A stretch of 64,000 nt of DNA from Treponema sp. (GTDB taxonomy: Bacteria > Spirochaetota > Spirochaetia > Treponematales > Treponemataceae), in assembly GCA_017549025.1 (NCBI GenBank), contig JAFYWB010000010.1, positions 1-64,000 of the forward strand. Reading direction: 5' to 3'. The notes below the pieces were generated by a model. That model did not search any database and was not told the origin of the DNA. It worked only from the letters and a program-made list of their open reading frames with translations. Below, piece after piece: positions 43,857 to 52,092 of this stretch; position 1 is the stretch's first letter, and each line of letters begins with the position of its first letter. Position numbers and translations under genes: made by a program.

Positions 43857-44747
43857 TTACTTAAAGCTCGTAACTGATAGTGGCGTACCTATCCAGATTC
43901 CCTCGCTCCCAAGGTATTCCTTCTTTTGTCCGTCTATGATGAACTGCACGCTGTTAACTGAAGAAAAAGAACAGGCTGTGTACACCACCTGCATCAGCTG
44001 ATTCACCAAGCCATCCACACCATAGGAATTGAACTCAAAATCATCGCTAAAATTCAAGGTGGCCACCTTGTCTTTTATGGAGGCAGAAAGGAGCCGAGTA
44101 CCAGAAGGAATCAAGGTCATGCAATTTTGGATAACATCATCAGAATTGGGGCCTTCCAACAAGCTATTGATGGCTGCAGTAAGGGGAGAATTCGACTTTG
44201 GAATGGAACGCACCACCTCTTTTCGACTAACAGAGCCATCGTTGTTCAGTTGCACAAAGAAAAGCCGCACGTCGGTATACTCTGTTACAATGCCGGCACT
44301 TTGCTCTGCAGTGATAGTTCCATAGGGTGTCTCAATAAGTACATCACTGGGAGAAGGTAACGGCTCTTGAGGCAGGGCTGCCAACTCATCTGCAGAGGTT
44401 ATGGGTACCAGCGGAGTTGATTCCGTGGCAGACAAACTGTTCAAATCGATGGTAGATAAATCTTGGAATTCCACTACCACATTCGGATTCGTTCCAGAAT
44501 TATCCTGAATAATTACTGGAGAAGTGGTGTGTACAGAAAGGCTATCAGTAGCAGGCTCACCTTCAATCTGAAAGTTTTCCACAAAGACAGGCTCTGAACC
44601 CAGCATATGGGTAAAAAAACCAGTTCGTTTAAGGGTTGTTAAAATATCCTCTCGCTTAACAATAAATGCAATGAGGAGAATCAAAGCCAAAATCAACCAC
44701 GCAATAACTCCCGCTCCAATTCTTCGTTCTCTTCTCTGCTGACTCAT
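43857..44747 (-). CDS. GerMN-domain membrane protein
   Basis: A 296-residue protein with one N-terminal membrane segment (residues 11-31, GVIAWLILALILLIAF). The C-terminal GerMN domain starts near VRLFFVQLNNDGSVSRKEVV and includes AINSLLEGPNSDD, TRLLSASIKDKVATLNFSDD and VNSVQFIIDGQ. The domain is found in Gram-positive GerM and in many other envelope proteins; role here is unknown. The start at 44747 is favoured because TATACT ends exactly 6 bases before it and a TTGACA is 18 bases further up. Confidence 0.82.
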   Translation of the reverse strand: MSQQRRERRIGAGVIAWLILALILLIAFIVKREDILTTLKRTGFFTHMLGSEPVFVENFQIEGEPATDSLSVHTTSPVIIQDNSGTNPNVVVEFQDLSTIDLNSLSATESTPLVPITSADELAALPQEPLPSPSDVLIETPYGTITAEQSAGIVTEYTDVRLFFVQLNNDGSVSRKEVVRSIPKSNSPLTAAINSLLEGPNSDDVIQNCMTLIPSGTRLLSASIKDKVATLNFSDDFEFNSYGVDGLVNQLMQVVYTACSFSSVNSVQFIIDGQKKEYLGSEGIWIGTPLSVTSFK

Positions 44748-44753
44748 GGCCAT

Positions 44754-44783
44754 AGTATAATACCCCCCTCAAATTCATGTCAA
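44754..44783 (-). promoter_or_regulatory. promoter of the GerMN gene
   Basis: TTGACA (complement of 44778-44783), 18 bases, TATACT (complement of 44754-44759), then 6 bases to the ATG. A near-consensus leaderless promoter. Confidence 0.75.
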
Positions 44784-44834
44784 TGAGCTAGCTTTATTTT
44801 CAAAGGGGCCTCACTGGCCACAACTCCACCTTCG

Positions 44835-44963
44835 TCACTGCATTTTTTTTACACTGCCATCACCTTTATGAGGTTCTGATAAATAGTTGTTCGTAATATT
44901 TTCATAAGCTTTAATACTCATAACAACCATAGAACCATATCCATTTTTTGTTAAAAAAACAGG
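44835..44963 (-). pseudogene. remnant of a Phd/YefM antitoxin gene
   Basis: Reading leftward from 44963, 42 codons give PVFLTKNGYGSMVVMSIKAY then ENITNNYLSEP and a stop at 44835-44837. This matches the middle and end of Phd/YefM antitoxins (KNGYGDMVVMSIETYE). The N-terminal DNA-binding part is missing; upstream lies the promoter of a putative small RNA and a 17-base inverted repeat, suggesting that an insertion or deletion broke the gene there. Confidence 0.75.
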
Positions 44964-44965
44964 TC

Positions 44966-45084
44966 TTGAAAAAATTAACAAGTCAGTATATATTGAAAAA
45001 GGAAATGCCTAAATTCAATTTGGTCATCTCCACATGTTTGGTTTAAAACCGCCAAGTGTTTAGAGGACGTTGGCGGTTTTTTTT
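44966..45084 (+). ncRNA. putative small RNA convergent with the holin-like toxin
   Basis: TTGAAA at 44966-44971, 17 bases, TATATT at 44989-44994 would start an RNA near 45001, which ends at the strong terminator 45045-45084: an RNA of about 85 bases. It faces the small toxin gene and shares its terminator, as the antisense partners of type I toxins do. The overlap with the toxin mRNA would be limited to the 3' hairpin region. Expression is inferred only from promoter and terminator. Confidence 0.45.
45045..45084. terminator. strong bidirectional terminator
   Basis: AAAACCGCCAA (45045-45055) and TTGGCGGTTTT (45070-45080) with T8 rightward and A/T-run leftward. It can end both the small RNA and the toxin mRNA. 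Confidence 0.9.
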
Positions 45085-45090
45085 ACTCTG

Positions 45091-45171
45091 TTACATTTTT
45101 AAGTAAGAGAGCAAACTAAGAATTAAAAGTGCTATACTAATAGCTAACGAAATTTTTTCGTACTTTGTCAT
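45091..45171 (-). CDS. small holin-like toxin (26 residues)
   Basis: A 26-residue protein, MTKYEKISLAISIALLILSL then LSYLKM: a short charged head, one membrane helix and a polar tail, the pattern of the putative holin-like (Hol-Tox/TxpA-type) membrane toxins of type I systems. GGGAGG lies 7 bases before the ATG, stronger evidence than the longer frame to 45297. A leftward promoter TTTACA-17-TATATT (complements of 45281-45286 and 45258-45263) gives an mRNA of about 200 bases with an 80-base leader. Confidence 0.65.
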   Translation of the reverse strand: MTKYEKISLAISIALLILSLLSYLKM

Positions 45172-45257
45172 CTTAGAGCCTCCCATATCAATTATTTCAG
45201 CATTTGCTGATAGAGTTTGGGAGACGCCGCCTGAATTAAGGCATTTCCAATGTTTGT

Positions 45258-45286
45258 AATATAATCTAGAAATCACATTGTGTAAA
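45258..45286 (-). promoter_or_regulatory. promoter of the holin-like toxin
   Basis: TTTACA, 17 bases, TATATT on the leftward strand; the transcript would begin near 45251 and carry the inverted-repeat sequence at its 5' end. Confidence 0.65.
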
Positions 45287-45355
45287 GTAATTAACATGAT
45301 TGTATAAATTTATTTACATACTCAAAGCCCCTTCCCCCTCACTTTATTCTGACAA

Positions 45356-45384
45356 TTGAACATTTTATGAAAAAGTGTTATTCT
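45356..45384 (+). promoter_or_regulatory. rlmL promoter
   Basis: TTGAAC at 45356-45361, 17 bases, TATTCT at 45379-45384, then 7 bases to the ATG at 45392. No ribosome site. Confidence 0.55.
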
Positions 45385-45391
45385 CAATCCC

Positions 45392-46591
45392 ATGAATACG
45401 CTGGTAGCATTGTGCCCAATTGGTGCAGAAAAGATTCTCGGAAATGAAATTAAGAAGCTTGGTTATTCCCTCAAGGACATGGGAAGTCCCCGCCCCTTGG
45501 GACGAGTTACCTTTGTTGGTGACGATGACGCCCTTTTTAGAAGTAATCTGTGCTTGCGGACTGCGGACCGAGTATATCTTCAGCTGGCTTCCTACAAGGC
45601 CGAGGATTTTGACGCCCTCTTTGACAGTGTATATTCCATTCCCTGGCAGGATTATTTTTACAAGGATGTGCGAGTGGTGGTGGACAAGGTTCGTAGCCAC
45701 AAAAGCCGCCTTTCCTCCGAGCACAGCATCCAAGGAATTGTTCACAAGGCCATTTACACCAAGCTGGGAGATGTGTGGCACATTCACACCATGCCCGAAA
45801 GTGGTGAGCGAAACGACGTTCGCATTTACATAGAGAATAACATTGTTACCGTTTTGCTAGACTTGTCTGGTGTGCCCTTGCACCGACGTGGCTACCGAAA
45901 GGACGGCGGCATTGCTCCAATCCGAGAAACCATGGCAGCTGTTTTGCTCCAACTCATGAACTGGCGACGAAAAACACCCCTCCACGACCCATTCTGCGGC
46001 TCTGGAACCATTGCCAGCGAGGCCATGCTTTATGCCTACAACGTGGCTCCAGGCTTTGGTCGTCGCTTTGGCATGGAAAACTTAAAGGTATACGACGAAG
46101 CTCGTGCCTACGAAATCAAGTGTCAGGAAGCAGAAAAAATCCAGCCTGAATGTCAGACCCGCATTACCGGTACCGACATTGACCCCGATGCAGTGGAGCG
46201 AGCCAGAGCCAATGCTGAGCGGGCAGGCGTTACTGCAGGCCGTGCGTTACAGCTTATTGGAAGCGACCAGCGAATCCAGCGTCCCGACTTTGATCAAGCA
46301 GATTTCCGTGACCTAGGGGCTCCCTACGACACAGGACTTTTGTTGGGAAATCCTCCCTACGGAGAACGACTGGAGGATGCAGAATCTGCCCAGCTTTTGT
46401 ACAAGGACATGGCAGAGCTCTTTGAAGCCTTCCCTAGCTGGGACATGGGCTTTATCACCTCTCGTGACGACTTTGAAACACACCTGGGGCGCAAGGCAAA
46501 TTCCACAAAAAAACTGAAGGGCGGAAACCTGGACACCTATTTTTATCAATTCATCCAAGGAATGCAGGGCGCCCAAAAGGATAAAAGTTAA
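45392..46591 (+). CDS. rlmL: THUMP-domain rRNA (guanine-N2) methyltransferase, RlmL-like
   Basis: A 399-residue enzyme. Residues 1-160 contain the ferredoxin-like and THUMP RNA-binding part (VALCPIGAEKILGNEIKKLG; VRSHKSRLSSEHSIQGIVHKA). The methyltransferase follows with DLSGVPLHRRGYR, LHDPFCGSGTIASEAM (SAM site), GTDIDPDAVERARANAERAG and the catalytic LLGNPPYGERL. It corresponds to the N-terminal half of Escherichia RlmL (m2G2445 of 23S rRNA), lacking the RlmK half. Annotated in many genomes as a putative DNA methylase; the THUMP domain argues for RNA. Confidence 0.9.
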   Translation: MNTLVALCPIGAEKILGNEIKKLGYSLKDMGSPRPLGRVTFVGDDDALFRSNLCLRTADRVYLQLASYKAEDFDALFDSVYSIPWQDYFYKDVRVVVDKVRSHKSRLSSEHSIQGIVHKAIYTKLGDVWHIHTMPESGERNDVRIYIENNIVTVLLDLSGVPLHRRGYRKDGGIAPIRETMAAVLLQLMNWRRKTPLHDPFCGSGTIASEAMLYAYNVAPGFGRRFGMENLKVYDEARAYEIKCQEAEKIQPECQTRITGTDIDPDAVERARANAERAGVTAGRALQLIGSDQRIQRPDFDQADFRDLGAPYDTGLLLGNPPYGERLEDAESAQLLYKDMAELFEAFPSWDMGFITSRDDFETHLGRKANSTKKLKGGNLDTYFYQFIQGMQGAQKDKS

Positions 46592-47190
46592 TGGCAATAG
46601 TAGTTGAACACGACAAGCGAAAAAAGGAGATTCTTGACACAGCCTTAGATTTGTTTATGGAAAAGGGCTACGAGGATGTAACCTTCCAGAAAATTGCAGA
46701 TCGTTGCGGCATCACCAGAACAACCCTGTACATTTACTTCAAGAACAAGAAGGAAATTTTCGTGTGGAGCATCAAACAGCTTACCACAGAAATAGAAGCC
46801 TCTTTGATGGAAATTATCAACGATGAGTCAAAGACGGTAAAGGATAGACTTTTAAGTGTTCTTGATAAGATTCTGGAAAAATGTACGGAGAATCACCTGC
46901 TTTTTACCGTTACCCTTACCTATCTTTTGCAGCTGCAAAAATCAGGAAAGGATCCTGCAGTACGGGTACGTCGAAGAATCATCCGATTGCGTCATCTTTT
47001 GTCATTAATCATTATTGAAGGAATCAATAGAGGCGAGTTTAAAAAGGTCAATGTACACGACACCAACGAGCTTTTGTACAGCGTGATAGAAGCTGCAATC
47101 TTTAGATTGGCTGTCCTTGACCAAAAAGAAATCAGTGAGCTACGACGTCCCTTCCACTTTGTAGTAGAAGGGATTTTGTCAAACAATTAA
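46591..47190 (+). CDS. TetR family transcriptional regulator
   Basis: A 199-residue repressor-type protein. The helix-turn-helix is seen in EILDTALDLFMEKGYEDVTF and IADRCGITRTTLYIYFKNKK. The C-terminal ligand domain is unassigned. Its ATG overlaps the rlmL stop by one base, so it is co-transcribed with it. No palindromic operator is obvious at the rlmL promoter, so its target is unknown. Confidence 0.92.
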   Translation: MAIVVEHDKRKKEILDTALDLFMEKGYEDVTFQKIADRCGITRTTLYIYFKNKKEIFVWSIKQLTTEIEASLMEIINDESKTVKDRLLSVLDKILEKCTENHLLFTVTLTYLLQLQKSGKDPAVRVRRRIIRLRHLLSLIIIEGINRGEFKKVNVHDTNELLYSVIEAAIFRLAVLDQKEISELRRPFHFVVEGILSNN

Positions 47191-47199
47191 AATCAACTG

Positions 47200-47613
47200 T
47201 TACTGTGGAGTGGCAGAAACAAAGCTAGCAAGCTTTTTGTCTTCTGAACAAATGTGTTTTACCAACCAGTCAGAAAGGAATTCGTACAGTTTTTCCAAAT
47301 CCACCTTTTCTCCTCGGCTAGAATCACTCATCAGTGAAGCAACGAAGGTTGTAAAGGCTTTGTGCTGACTCAGGTGTGCTTCCACATCCTCATACTTTGA
47401 GTCACGCATAATCTTTTCTTCGCAGCCAAAGTGGAAGTTTACATACTTTGCACAATCCTGCAAAACCAGCGTCGTATCAGCATCCCTTTTTTCCTGTGGA
47501 GCTATAATCAGTTCATATAATTCCTCTGCAATTTCAAACAAACGCTTGTGCTGGCTATCTATCATGGGATGCCCCACCTTAAAACTTTCTTCCCATGCAA
47601 TGTGCTTTGCCAT
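47200..47613 (-). CDS. bacteriohaemerythrin
   Basis: A 137-residue diiron oxygen-binding protein. The ligand set is visible: H in KVGHPMIDSQHKRLFEI (HxxxxxxxH/E), NFHFGCEEKIM (HxxxE), HLSQHKAF (HxxxH) and LVKHICSEDKKL (HxxxxD). The start at 47613 follows GGGGG; the longer frame to 47676 overlaps nrdG. It ends the leftward nrdD-nrdG unit, 59 bases downstream of nrdG, so it may scavenge or sense oxygen near an oxygen-sensitive glycyl-radical enzyme. Confidence 0.92.
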   Translation of the reverse strand: MAKHIAWEESFKVGHPMIDSQHKRLFEIAEELYELIIAPQEKRDADTTLVLQDCAKYVNFHFGCEEKIMRDSKYEDVEAHLSQHKAFTTFVASLMSDSSRGEKVDLEKLYEFLSDWLVKHICSEDKKLASFVSATPQ

Positions 47614-47672
47614 AAAAAACCCCCATAGATAAAAAATTCTATTCTCTCTTAATATATCGGAAAGACTTTTAC

Positions 47673-48164
47673 TCATTTAAAGGGAGCACTTAAAATCCGC
47701 TGATTCCTTGAGCCCCGAAATTGCAAGGTGCTATCCTTTTCGGATTCCACAAAAGGGCCATCTACTAATACATCGATACAGGAAAGCATTTGCTCTGTAA
47801 ATGGTGTATTACAGCGGCCTGTAGCAGAAAGAATATCCCTTTCTAGAATACTTCCAGTATAACACCAAATTGTCTTTTGGGGAAATTTTTGTTTTACCCG
47901 CTGCAAAAAGGGTGCCAAAATCTGCTGATTTTCTGGTTCAAAGGGCTCCCCACCCAGAACAGTAAGTCCACTGATGAAAGCAGGCTCCAGTGCCAGAAGA
48001 ATTTCCTCTTCTGTGGTAGCGGTAAATTCCTGCCCATAGCAAAAATCCCAGGTTTCCTGATTAAAGCAACCAGGACAGCAGTTTCTGCAGCCAGACACAA
48101 AGAGGCTTACTCGCACTCCTTCCCCATTGGCAATGTCCGTTTTCTTTATCTCACCGTAATACAT
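47673..48164 (-). CDS. nrdG: anaerobic ribonucleotide reductase activating protein
   Basis: A 163-residue radical-SAM activase. The CxxxCxxC cluster site is SGCRNCCPGCFN near residue 30, and LTVLGGEPFEPENQ is the conserved GGEP motif that binds SAM. It generates the glycyl radical on NrdD. The gap to nrdD is 3 bases. Confidence 0.95.
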   Translation of the reverse strand: MYYGEIKKTDIANGEGVRVSLFVSGCRNCCPGCFNQETWDFCYGQEFTATTEEEILLALEPAFISGLTVLGGEPFEPENQQILAPFLQRVKQKFPQKTIWCYTGSILERDILSATGRCNTPFTEQMLSCIDVLVDGPFVESEKDSTLQFRGSRNQRILSAPFK

Positions 48165-48167
48165 AGC

Positions 48168-50330
48168 CTACAGGTGCAGTACCCGCTCCTTAATTTCTTC
48201 TGTTCGCCCCTGATTCCAGTACTGAGTACCGATATATCCACAGGTTCTTCTGGCAACATTCATCTTTGTTTGATCACGATTGCCACAGTTAGGACATTCC
48301 CACACTAGCTTTTCGTTTTCATCGGTAACAATGGCGATTTCTCCCGTGTAGTTACACAGCTGGCAGCAATCGCTTTTTGTGTTCAACTCTGCATACATGA
48401 TGTGCTCGTAAATGTGACGCAGCAGCGCCATAACTGCAGGAATATTGCCTTCCATGTTGGGCACTTCCACGTAGCTAATGGCACCACCGGGAGAAAGCTC
48501 CTGGAACTGAGACTCAAAGGTAAGCTTGCTGAAGGCATCAATGGGTTCTGTTACGTGAACGTGATAGCTGTTGGTAATGTAATTCTTGTCGGTAACGCCA
48601 GGAATAATACCGAACCGCTGCTTGAGGCACTTGGCGAATTTATAGGTGGTACTTTCTAGCGGTGTTCCGTAGAGGGAGAAGGCAATGGTGGTTTCTGAGC
48701 GCCACTTGTTGCAGGCTTCATTCAACCGAGCAAGAATCTCCAAGGCAAAGGGAGTTACCTCTGGGTCGGTGTGGGGTTTACCAGTCATGCGACGAACAGT
48801 TTCCGTAAGGCCAGCGTATCCCAGAGAAATGGTGGAGTAATTGTTGTACAAAAGCTTATCGATGGGCTCTCCTTTTTGGAGACGAGCCAAGGCACCATTC
48901 TGCCACAAAATAGGAGCGGCATCAGAAAGAGTTCCCTTGAGCCGATTGTGGCGAGCCATCAATGCCCGATGACACAATTCCAGTCGCTCATCAAGAATCC
49001 GCCAAAAAGCTTCCATGTTTCCGTCAGCAGAACAGGCCACATCCACCAAATTCAAGGTAACGACCCCCTGATTAAAGCGACCGTAGAACTTTGGTTTTCC
49101 AGCTTCATCACGATATACCGTCAAGAAGGAGCGGCAGCCCATACAAGGATAACAGCAACCATCTTTAAGCTCCAGCATCTTCTTTTCTGAAATATAATCA
49201 GGAACCATACGACGAGCGGTACACTTGGCGGCCAATTCTGTAAGGTAATAGTAGGGGCTGCCTTCTTCAATATTGTCTGGCTCCAAAACGTAAATCAGCT
49301 TGGGGAAAGCGGGAGTTACCCAGTGGCCGCTTTCGTTCTTTACACCTTGATACCGCTGACGTAAAACCTCCTCAATAATCATGGCAAGATCGGCCTTTTC
49401 CTGCTCATTGCGAGCTTCGTTCAGGTACATGAACACGGACACAAAGGGAGACTGGCCATTGGTGGTCATGAGGGTTACCACTTGATACTGGATGGTTTGA
49501 ACGCCACGCTGGATTTCTTCTTTCAAGCGACGGTTCACCAAATAGTCAAACTGCTCAGGAGTGTAGGAAAGCCCCAATTCCTTTGCAGATTCAGATACAT
49601 CACGAGCAATTCGCTTGCGGCTTACATCCACAAAGGGAGCTAAGTGAGTGAGAGAAATACTCTGACCGCCGTACTGACAGCTAGCAACTTGAGCGATAAT
49701 TTGTGTGGCAATATTACAGGCGGTGGAAAAAGAGCGTGGTGTGTCGATGTAGGTTCCGCTAATAACGGTGCCGTTTTGCAGCATATCTTCAAGATTGACC
49801 AAATCGCAGTTGTGCATGTGCTGGGCAAAATAGTCGGAATCGTGAAAATGAATCACACCTTCTTGATGAGCCTTTACAATGTCTTCATCCAGCAAGAAGC
49901 GCTTGGTAATATCCTTGCTGACTTCTCCAGCCATGTAATCTCGCTGAACGCTTACCACGGTGGAATTCTTATTGGAATTTTCCTGCTTTACTTCCTCGTT
50001 GGAGCATTCCAGCAGGGACAAAATCTGGCGGTCTGTGGAATTAGCCTTTCGCATCAGCTCGTGCTGGTAGCGATAGGTGATATATTTCTTGGCAATGGAA
50101 AAACCACCAGCCTTCATGATTTCTTCTTCCACCAAATCCTGAATGGCTTCCACGTTCATGGCGGTGTGACTTTGATAACAAGCATTGGCAACATTTTCCG
50201 CCAGCTTTTTTATTGTTTCTGGGGAAAGCTGCTCCTTCAACGGAACCTCTTGGTTGGCCTTGGACATTGCCACCTCAATCTTTTTTATATCAAAAGAGAC
50301 TTCCTCTCCGTTTCGCTTGATAATATTCAT
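48168..50330 (-). CDS. nrdD: anaerobic ribonucleoside-triphosphate reductase
   Basis: A 720-residue glycyl-radical enzyme that makes deoxynucleotides without oxygen. An ATP-cone (MNIIKRNGEEVSFDIKKIEV) opens it; residues 580-660 include the active-site cysteines; the C-terminal zinc site is CCQLCNYTGE...WECPNCGN, and the radical glycine is in RRTCGYIGTQYW. GGGGGG precedes the ATG. The promoter region carries two NrdR-type boxes. No aerobic reductase is in the window. Confidence 0.96.
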   Translation of the reverse strand: MNIIKRNGEEVSFDIKKIEVAMSKANQEVPLKEQLSPETIKKLAENVANACYQSHTAMNVEAIQDLVEEEIMKAGGFSIAKKYITYRYQHELMRKANSTDRQILSLLECSNEEVKQENSNKNSTVVSVQRDYMAGEVSKDITKRFLLDEDIVKAHQEGVIHFHDSDYFAQHMHNCDLVNLEDMLQNGTVISGTYIDTPRSFSTACNIATQIIAQVASCQYGGQSISLTHLAPFVDVSRKRIARDVSESAKELGLSYTPEQFDYLVNRRLKEEIQRGVQTIQYQVVTLMTTNGQSPFVSVFMYLNEARNEQEKADLAMIIEEVLRQRYQGVKNESGHWVTPAFPKLIYVLEPDNIEEGSPYYYLTELAAKCTARRMVPDYISEKKMLELKDGCCYPCMGCRSFLTVYRDEAGKPKFYGRFNQGVVTLNLVDVACSADGNMEAFWRILDERLELCHRALMARHNRLKGTLSDAAPILWQNGALARLQKGEPIDKLLYNNYSTISLGYAGLTETVRRMTGKPHTDPEVTPFALEILARLNEACNKWRSETTIAFSLYGTPLESTTYKFAKCLKQRFGIIPGVTDKNYITNSYHVHVTEPIDAFSKLTFESQFQELSPGGAISYVEVPNMEGNIPAVMALLRHIYEHIMYAELNTKSDCCQLCNYTGEIAIVTDENEKLVWECPNCGNRDQTKMNVARRTCGYIGTQYWNQGRTEEIKERVLHL

Positions 50331-50378
50331 GCCGCCCCCCTAAATATAATTAAAAAAGATTAATTAAAATGCATTTGA

Positions 50379-50410
50379 CCACTACATATAGTGTACACTA
50401 TATATAGTGG
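50379..50410. promoter_or_regulatory. tandem NrdR-like boxes
   Basis: CCACTACATATAGTGT (50379-50394) and ACACTATATATAGTGG (50395-50410), two 16-base boxes of the NrdR type, together a 32-base palindrome with one mismatch. NrdR represses ribonucleotide reductase genes in many bacteria. The two boxes touch each other instead of lying about 15 bases apart as is usual. Confidence 0.75.
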
Positions 50411-50507
50411 TAAGTGCAAAGTGAGTATACTACCACTAGAGGTTATTGTCAATAAAACCAGAGGAGAAATTCTACAATCTTGTATTCAAGTTAAAGGAAA
50501 AGTTGTA

Positions 50508-51743
50508 TCAGTACCGATACAGCAAAGCACCGCTTTTTCTGTCCCGACGAGGATTTTCCAGCTCTTTTACCCGCAGCAGCTGACCAGGAGTAAGACCTGT
50601 GGTAGATTCCACCAGCACCAAGCCCTGACGACAGCAACCATAATAACCAGTTCGTTCTCCTGGCAATTTAATAGGCTCAGAAATCACTCGAATTTCTAGC
50701 TGACTTTCTTTTGGGGCGACTTTTGGCACAACAGAAGAAGCCAACACAAAGGCTAAGCTTGCCCGCTCCTTGGGTAGCCCCGCACGAGTAGACAATTTTT
50801 GCAGCTTTTCAGGAGCATTTTCGGTGGAAAAGGTAAAGTGACACCACTTGTTTCCACGGCTTCCATCCATGGGGCACGCACAACCCCTTCCGTCCGCTGT
50901 ACCTGCTGTCCATTCCATGCCCTTGGGACAAGGAGCCACAATGCTCAAGCCCTTTCGAGCCATGGCTCCACGAAAAGCCGTAAGGAACCGAACTGCTGGA
51001 GGTGTTCCTGGCTCCACCACCAGCACCTGAGCAGCAGAATCCTTGTAATGCATGATGATGTCAGCAGCACGTTTGGCGGTGAACTCTGGTGGCTTGCCAG
51101 ATTCTTCCACCACCTCGTTAAAGACATTGGCAGCTGTGACCAAGTGGGCCCGTTGCCGCACCGTTACTCCCAGCTCACCCTTTACCCGAACAATGCGCCA
51201 AGGCTCCAGAGACTTTTGCTCCGAAGCTGATTCTGCGATGCTTCGAGCCGAACCTAGCTCAGCAATGGTTCGGGCGGCAACGGCTAGGTAGAGTTCTTCT
51301 CCAAGAGCCAGGGCTGTTTGGGAGCAATCCAGACAATACCAGGTGAGTTTTTTTTCACGTAAATCGGGACGAGCAAGCCACAGAGCAATGGGTACAGTCA
51401 AAGGACCAGACCCAATATCAAGACAAATGCCATTGTCAGGCACATTCAGCTGACTTGGTTTCAGCCCCGCAAAGAGCCGAGTAAGACGCAACAGATTCCA
51501 CCACTGGAAGTACCGCATATAGGCCGAAAGAGCAACGGTGTCGTTCAAATAGCCCATTCTGCGACCACCACGTTGGTCTGTCAGCAGATGGGATACATCA
51601 CGAATATTTTCTGGCAGACGAAGCAGCTGCCGAGAAGAAAGTGGCCGCACACCTTGGACGATTGATTCAAAGTTTTCCAGAATTTGTCGGCTATCGGCAG
51701 GAAGATCTGGCAACAATTCCTCTATCAATTTATTTTTTTCCAC
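50508..51743 (-). CDS. Rsm22-like ribosomal methyltransferase with Fe-S site
   Basis: A 411-residue protein of the Rsm22/METTL17 type. The N-terminal third has ILENFESIVQGVRPLSSRQL and DVSHLLTDQRGGRRMGYLND (residues 50-70), the SAM motif is CLDIGSGPLTVPIALW, and ANVFNEVVEES follows. Cysteines in IVAPCPKGMEW, GRGCACPMDG and KWCHF match the four-cysteine iron-sulfur site of this family. A C-terminal OB-like part (YYGCCRQGLVLVE) ends it. In mitochondria the relative aids small-subunit assembly; the bacterial role is not well defined. Confidence 0.8.
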   Translation of the reverse strand: MEKNKLIEELLPDLPADSRQILENFESIVQGVRPLSSRQLLRLPENIRDVSHLLTDQRGGRRMGYLNDTVALSAYMRYFQWWNLLRLTRLFAGLKPSQLNVPDNGICLDIGSGPLTVPIALWLARPDLREKKLTWYCLDCSQTALALGEELYLAVAARTIAELGSARSIAESASEQKSLEPWRIVRVKGELGVTVRQRAHLVTAANVFNEVVEESGKPPEFTAKRAADIIMHYKDSAAQVLVVEPGTPPAVRFLTAFRGAMARKGLSIVAPCPKGMEWTAGTADGRGCACPMDGSRGNKWCHFTFSTENAPEKLQKLSTRAGLPKERASLAFVLASSVVPKVAPKESQLEIRVISEPIKLPGERTGYYGCCRQGLVLVESTTGLTPGQLLRVKELENPRRDRKSGALLYRY

Positions 51744-52092
51744 CAGCAGTTCCTCCTGGTCTACGATATTTTTTCACAAGCAGATACAAGTCCGTAAGAC
51801 TTGAGCGTATTTCACAGATTGATTCCAAGGCAGAAGAAAGCTCCTGGCAAGAGGAAACGTAGGATACTGCTTCGGCAATTATTTCGGCACGAGCTCCCTC
51901 AATGGTAAAACGTCGCTCCTGAATCAGGTATTTCAGCCGCATGATGGTCTGAAAATCCCGCTGGGAATACACACGCCGCCCACCAAGATCCTTTTTGGGT
52001 GCCAAACTAGGAATTACCTCTTCCCAGTACCGCAGCACATGAGCCTTAATTCCTGTCAGCTCCTCCATTTCCCCAATGGAATAGGATGCCAC
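51730..52092 (-). CDS. MerR family regulator
   Basis: A 120-residue protein with the MerR winged helix-turn-helix: YSIGEMEELTGIKAHVLRYW and GGRRVYSQRDFQTIMRLKYL. The C-terminal coiled coil is short and lacks the cysteines of metal sensors. It lies between der and the Rsm22-like gene, overlapping or touching both, so it is co-transcribed. Target unknown. Confidence 0.88.
   Translation of the reverse strand: MASYSIGEMEELTGIKAHVLRYWEEVIPSLAPKKDLGGRRVYSQRDFQTIMRLKYLIQERRFTIEGARAEIIAEAVSYVSSCQELSSALESICEIRSSLTDLYLLVKKYRRPGGTAGGKK

Larger units (their letters stand above)
45001..45248. repeat. 17-base inverted repeat flanking the toxin locus
   Basis: GGAAATGCCTAAATTCA at 45001-45017 and its complement, TGAATTAAGGCATTTCC, at 45232-45248 (one mismatch). 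Both arms sit just inside TATATT promoters reading inward, so the two opposed transcripts start with nearly the same leader. Confidence 0.7.

Noticed and set aside
45091-45297. A 68-residue version of the small toxin
   Set aside because: Its start has no ribosome site and lies upstream of the predicted transcript start; GGGAGG is placed for the 26-residue form.
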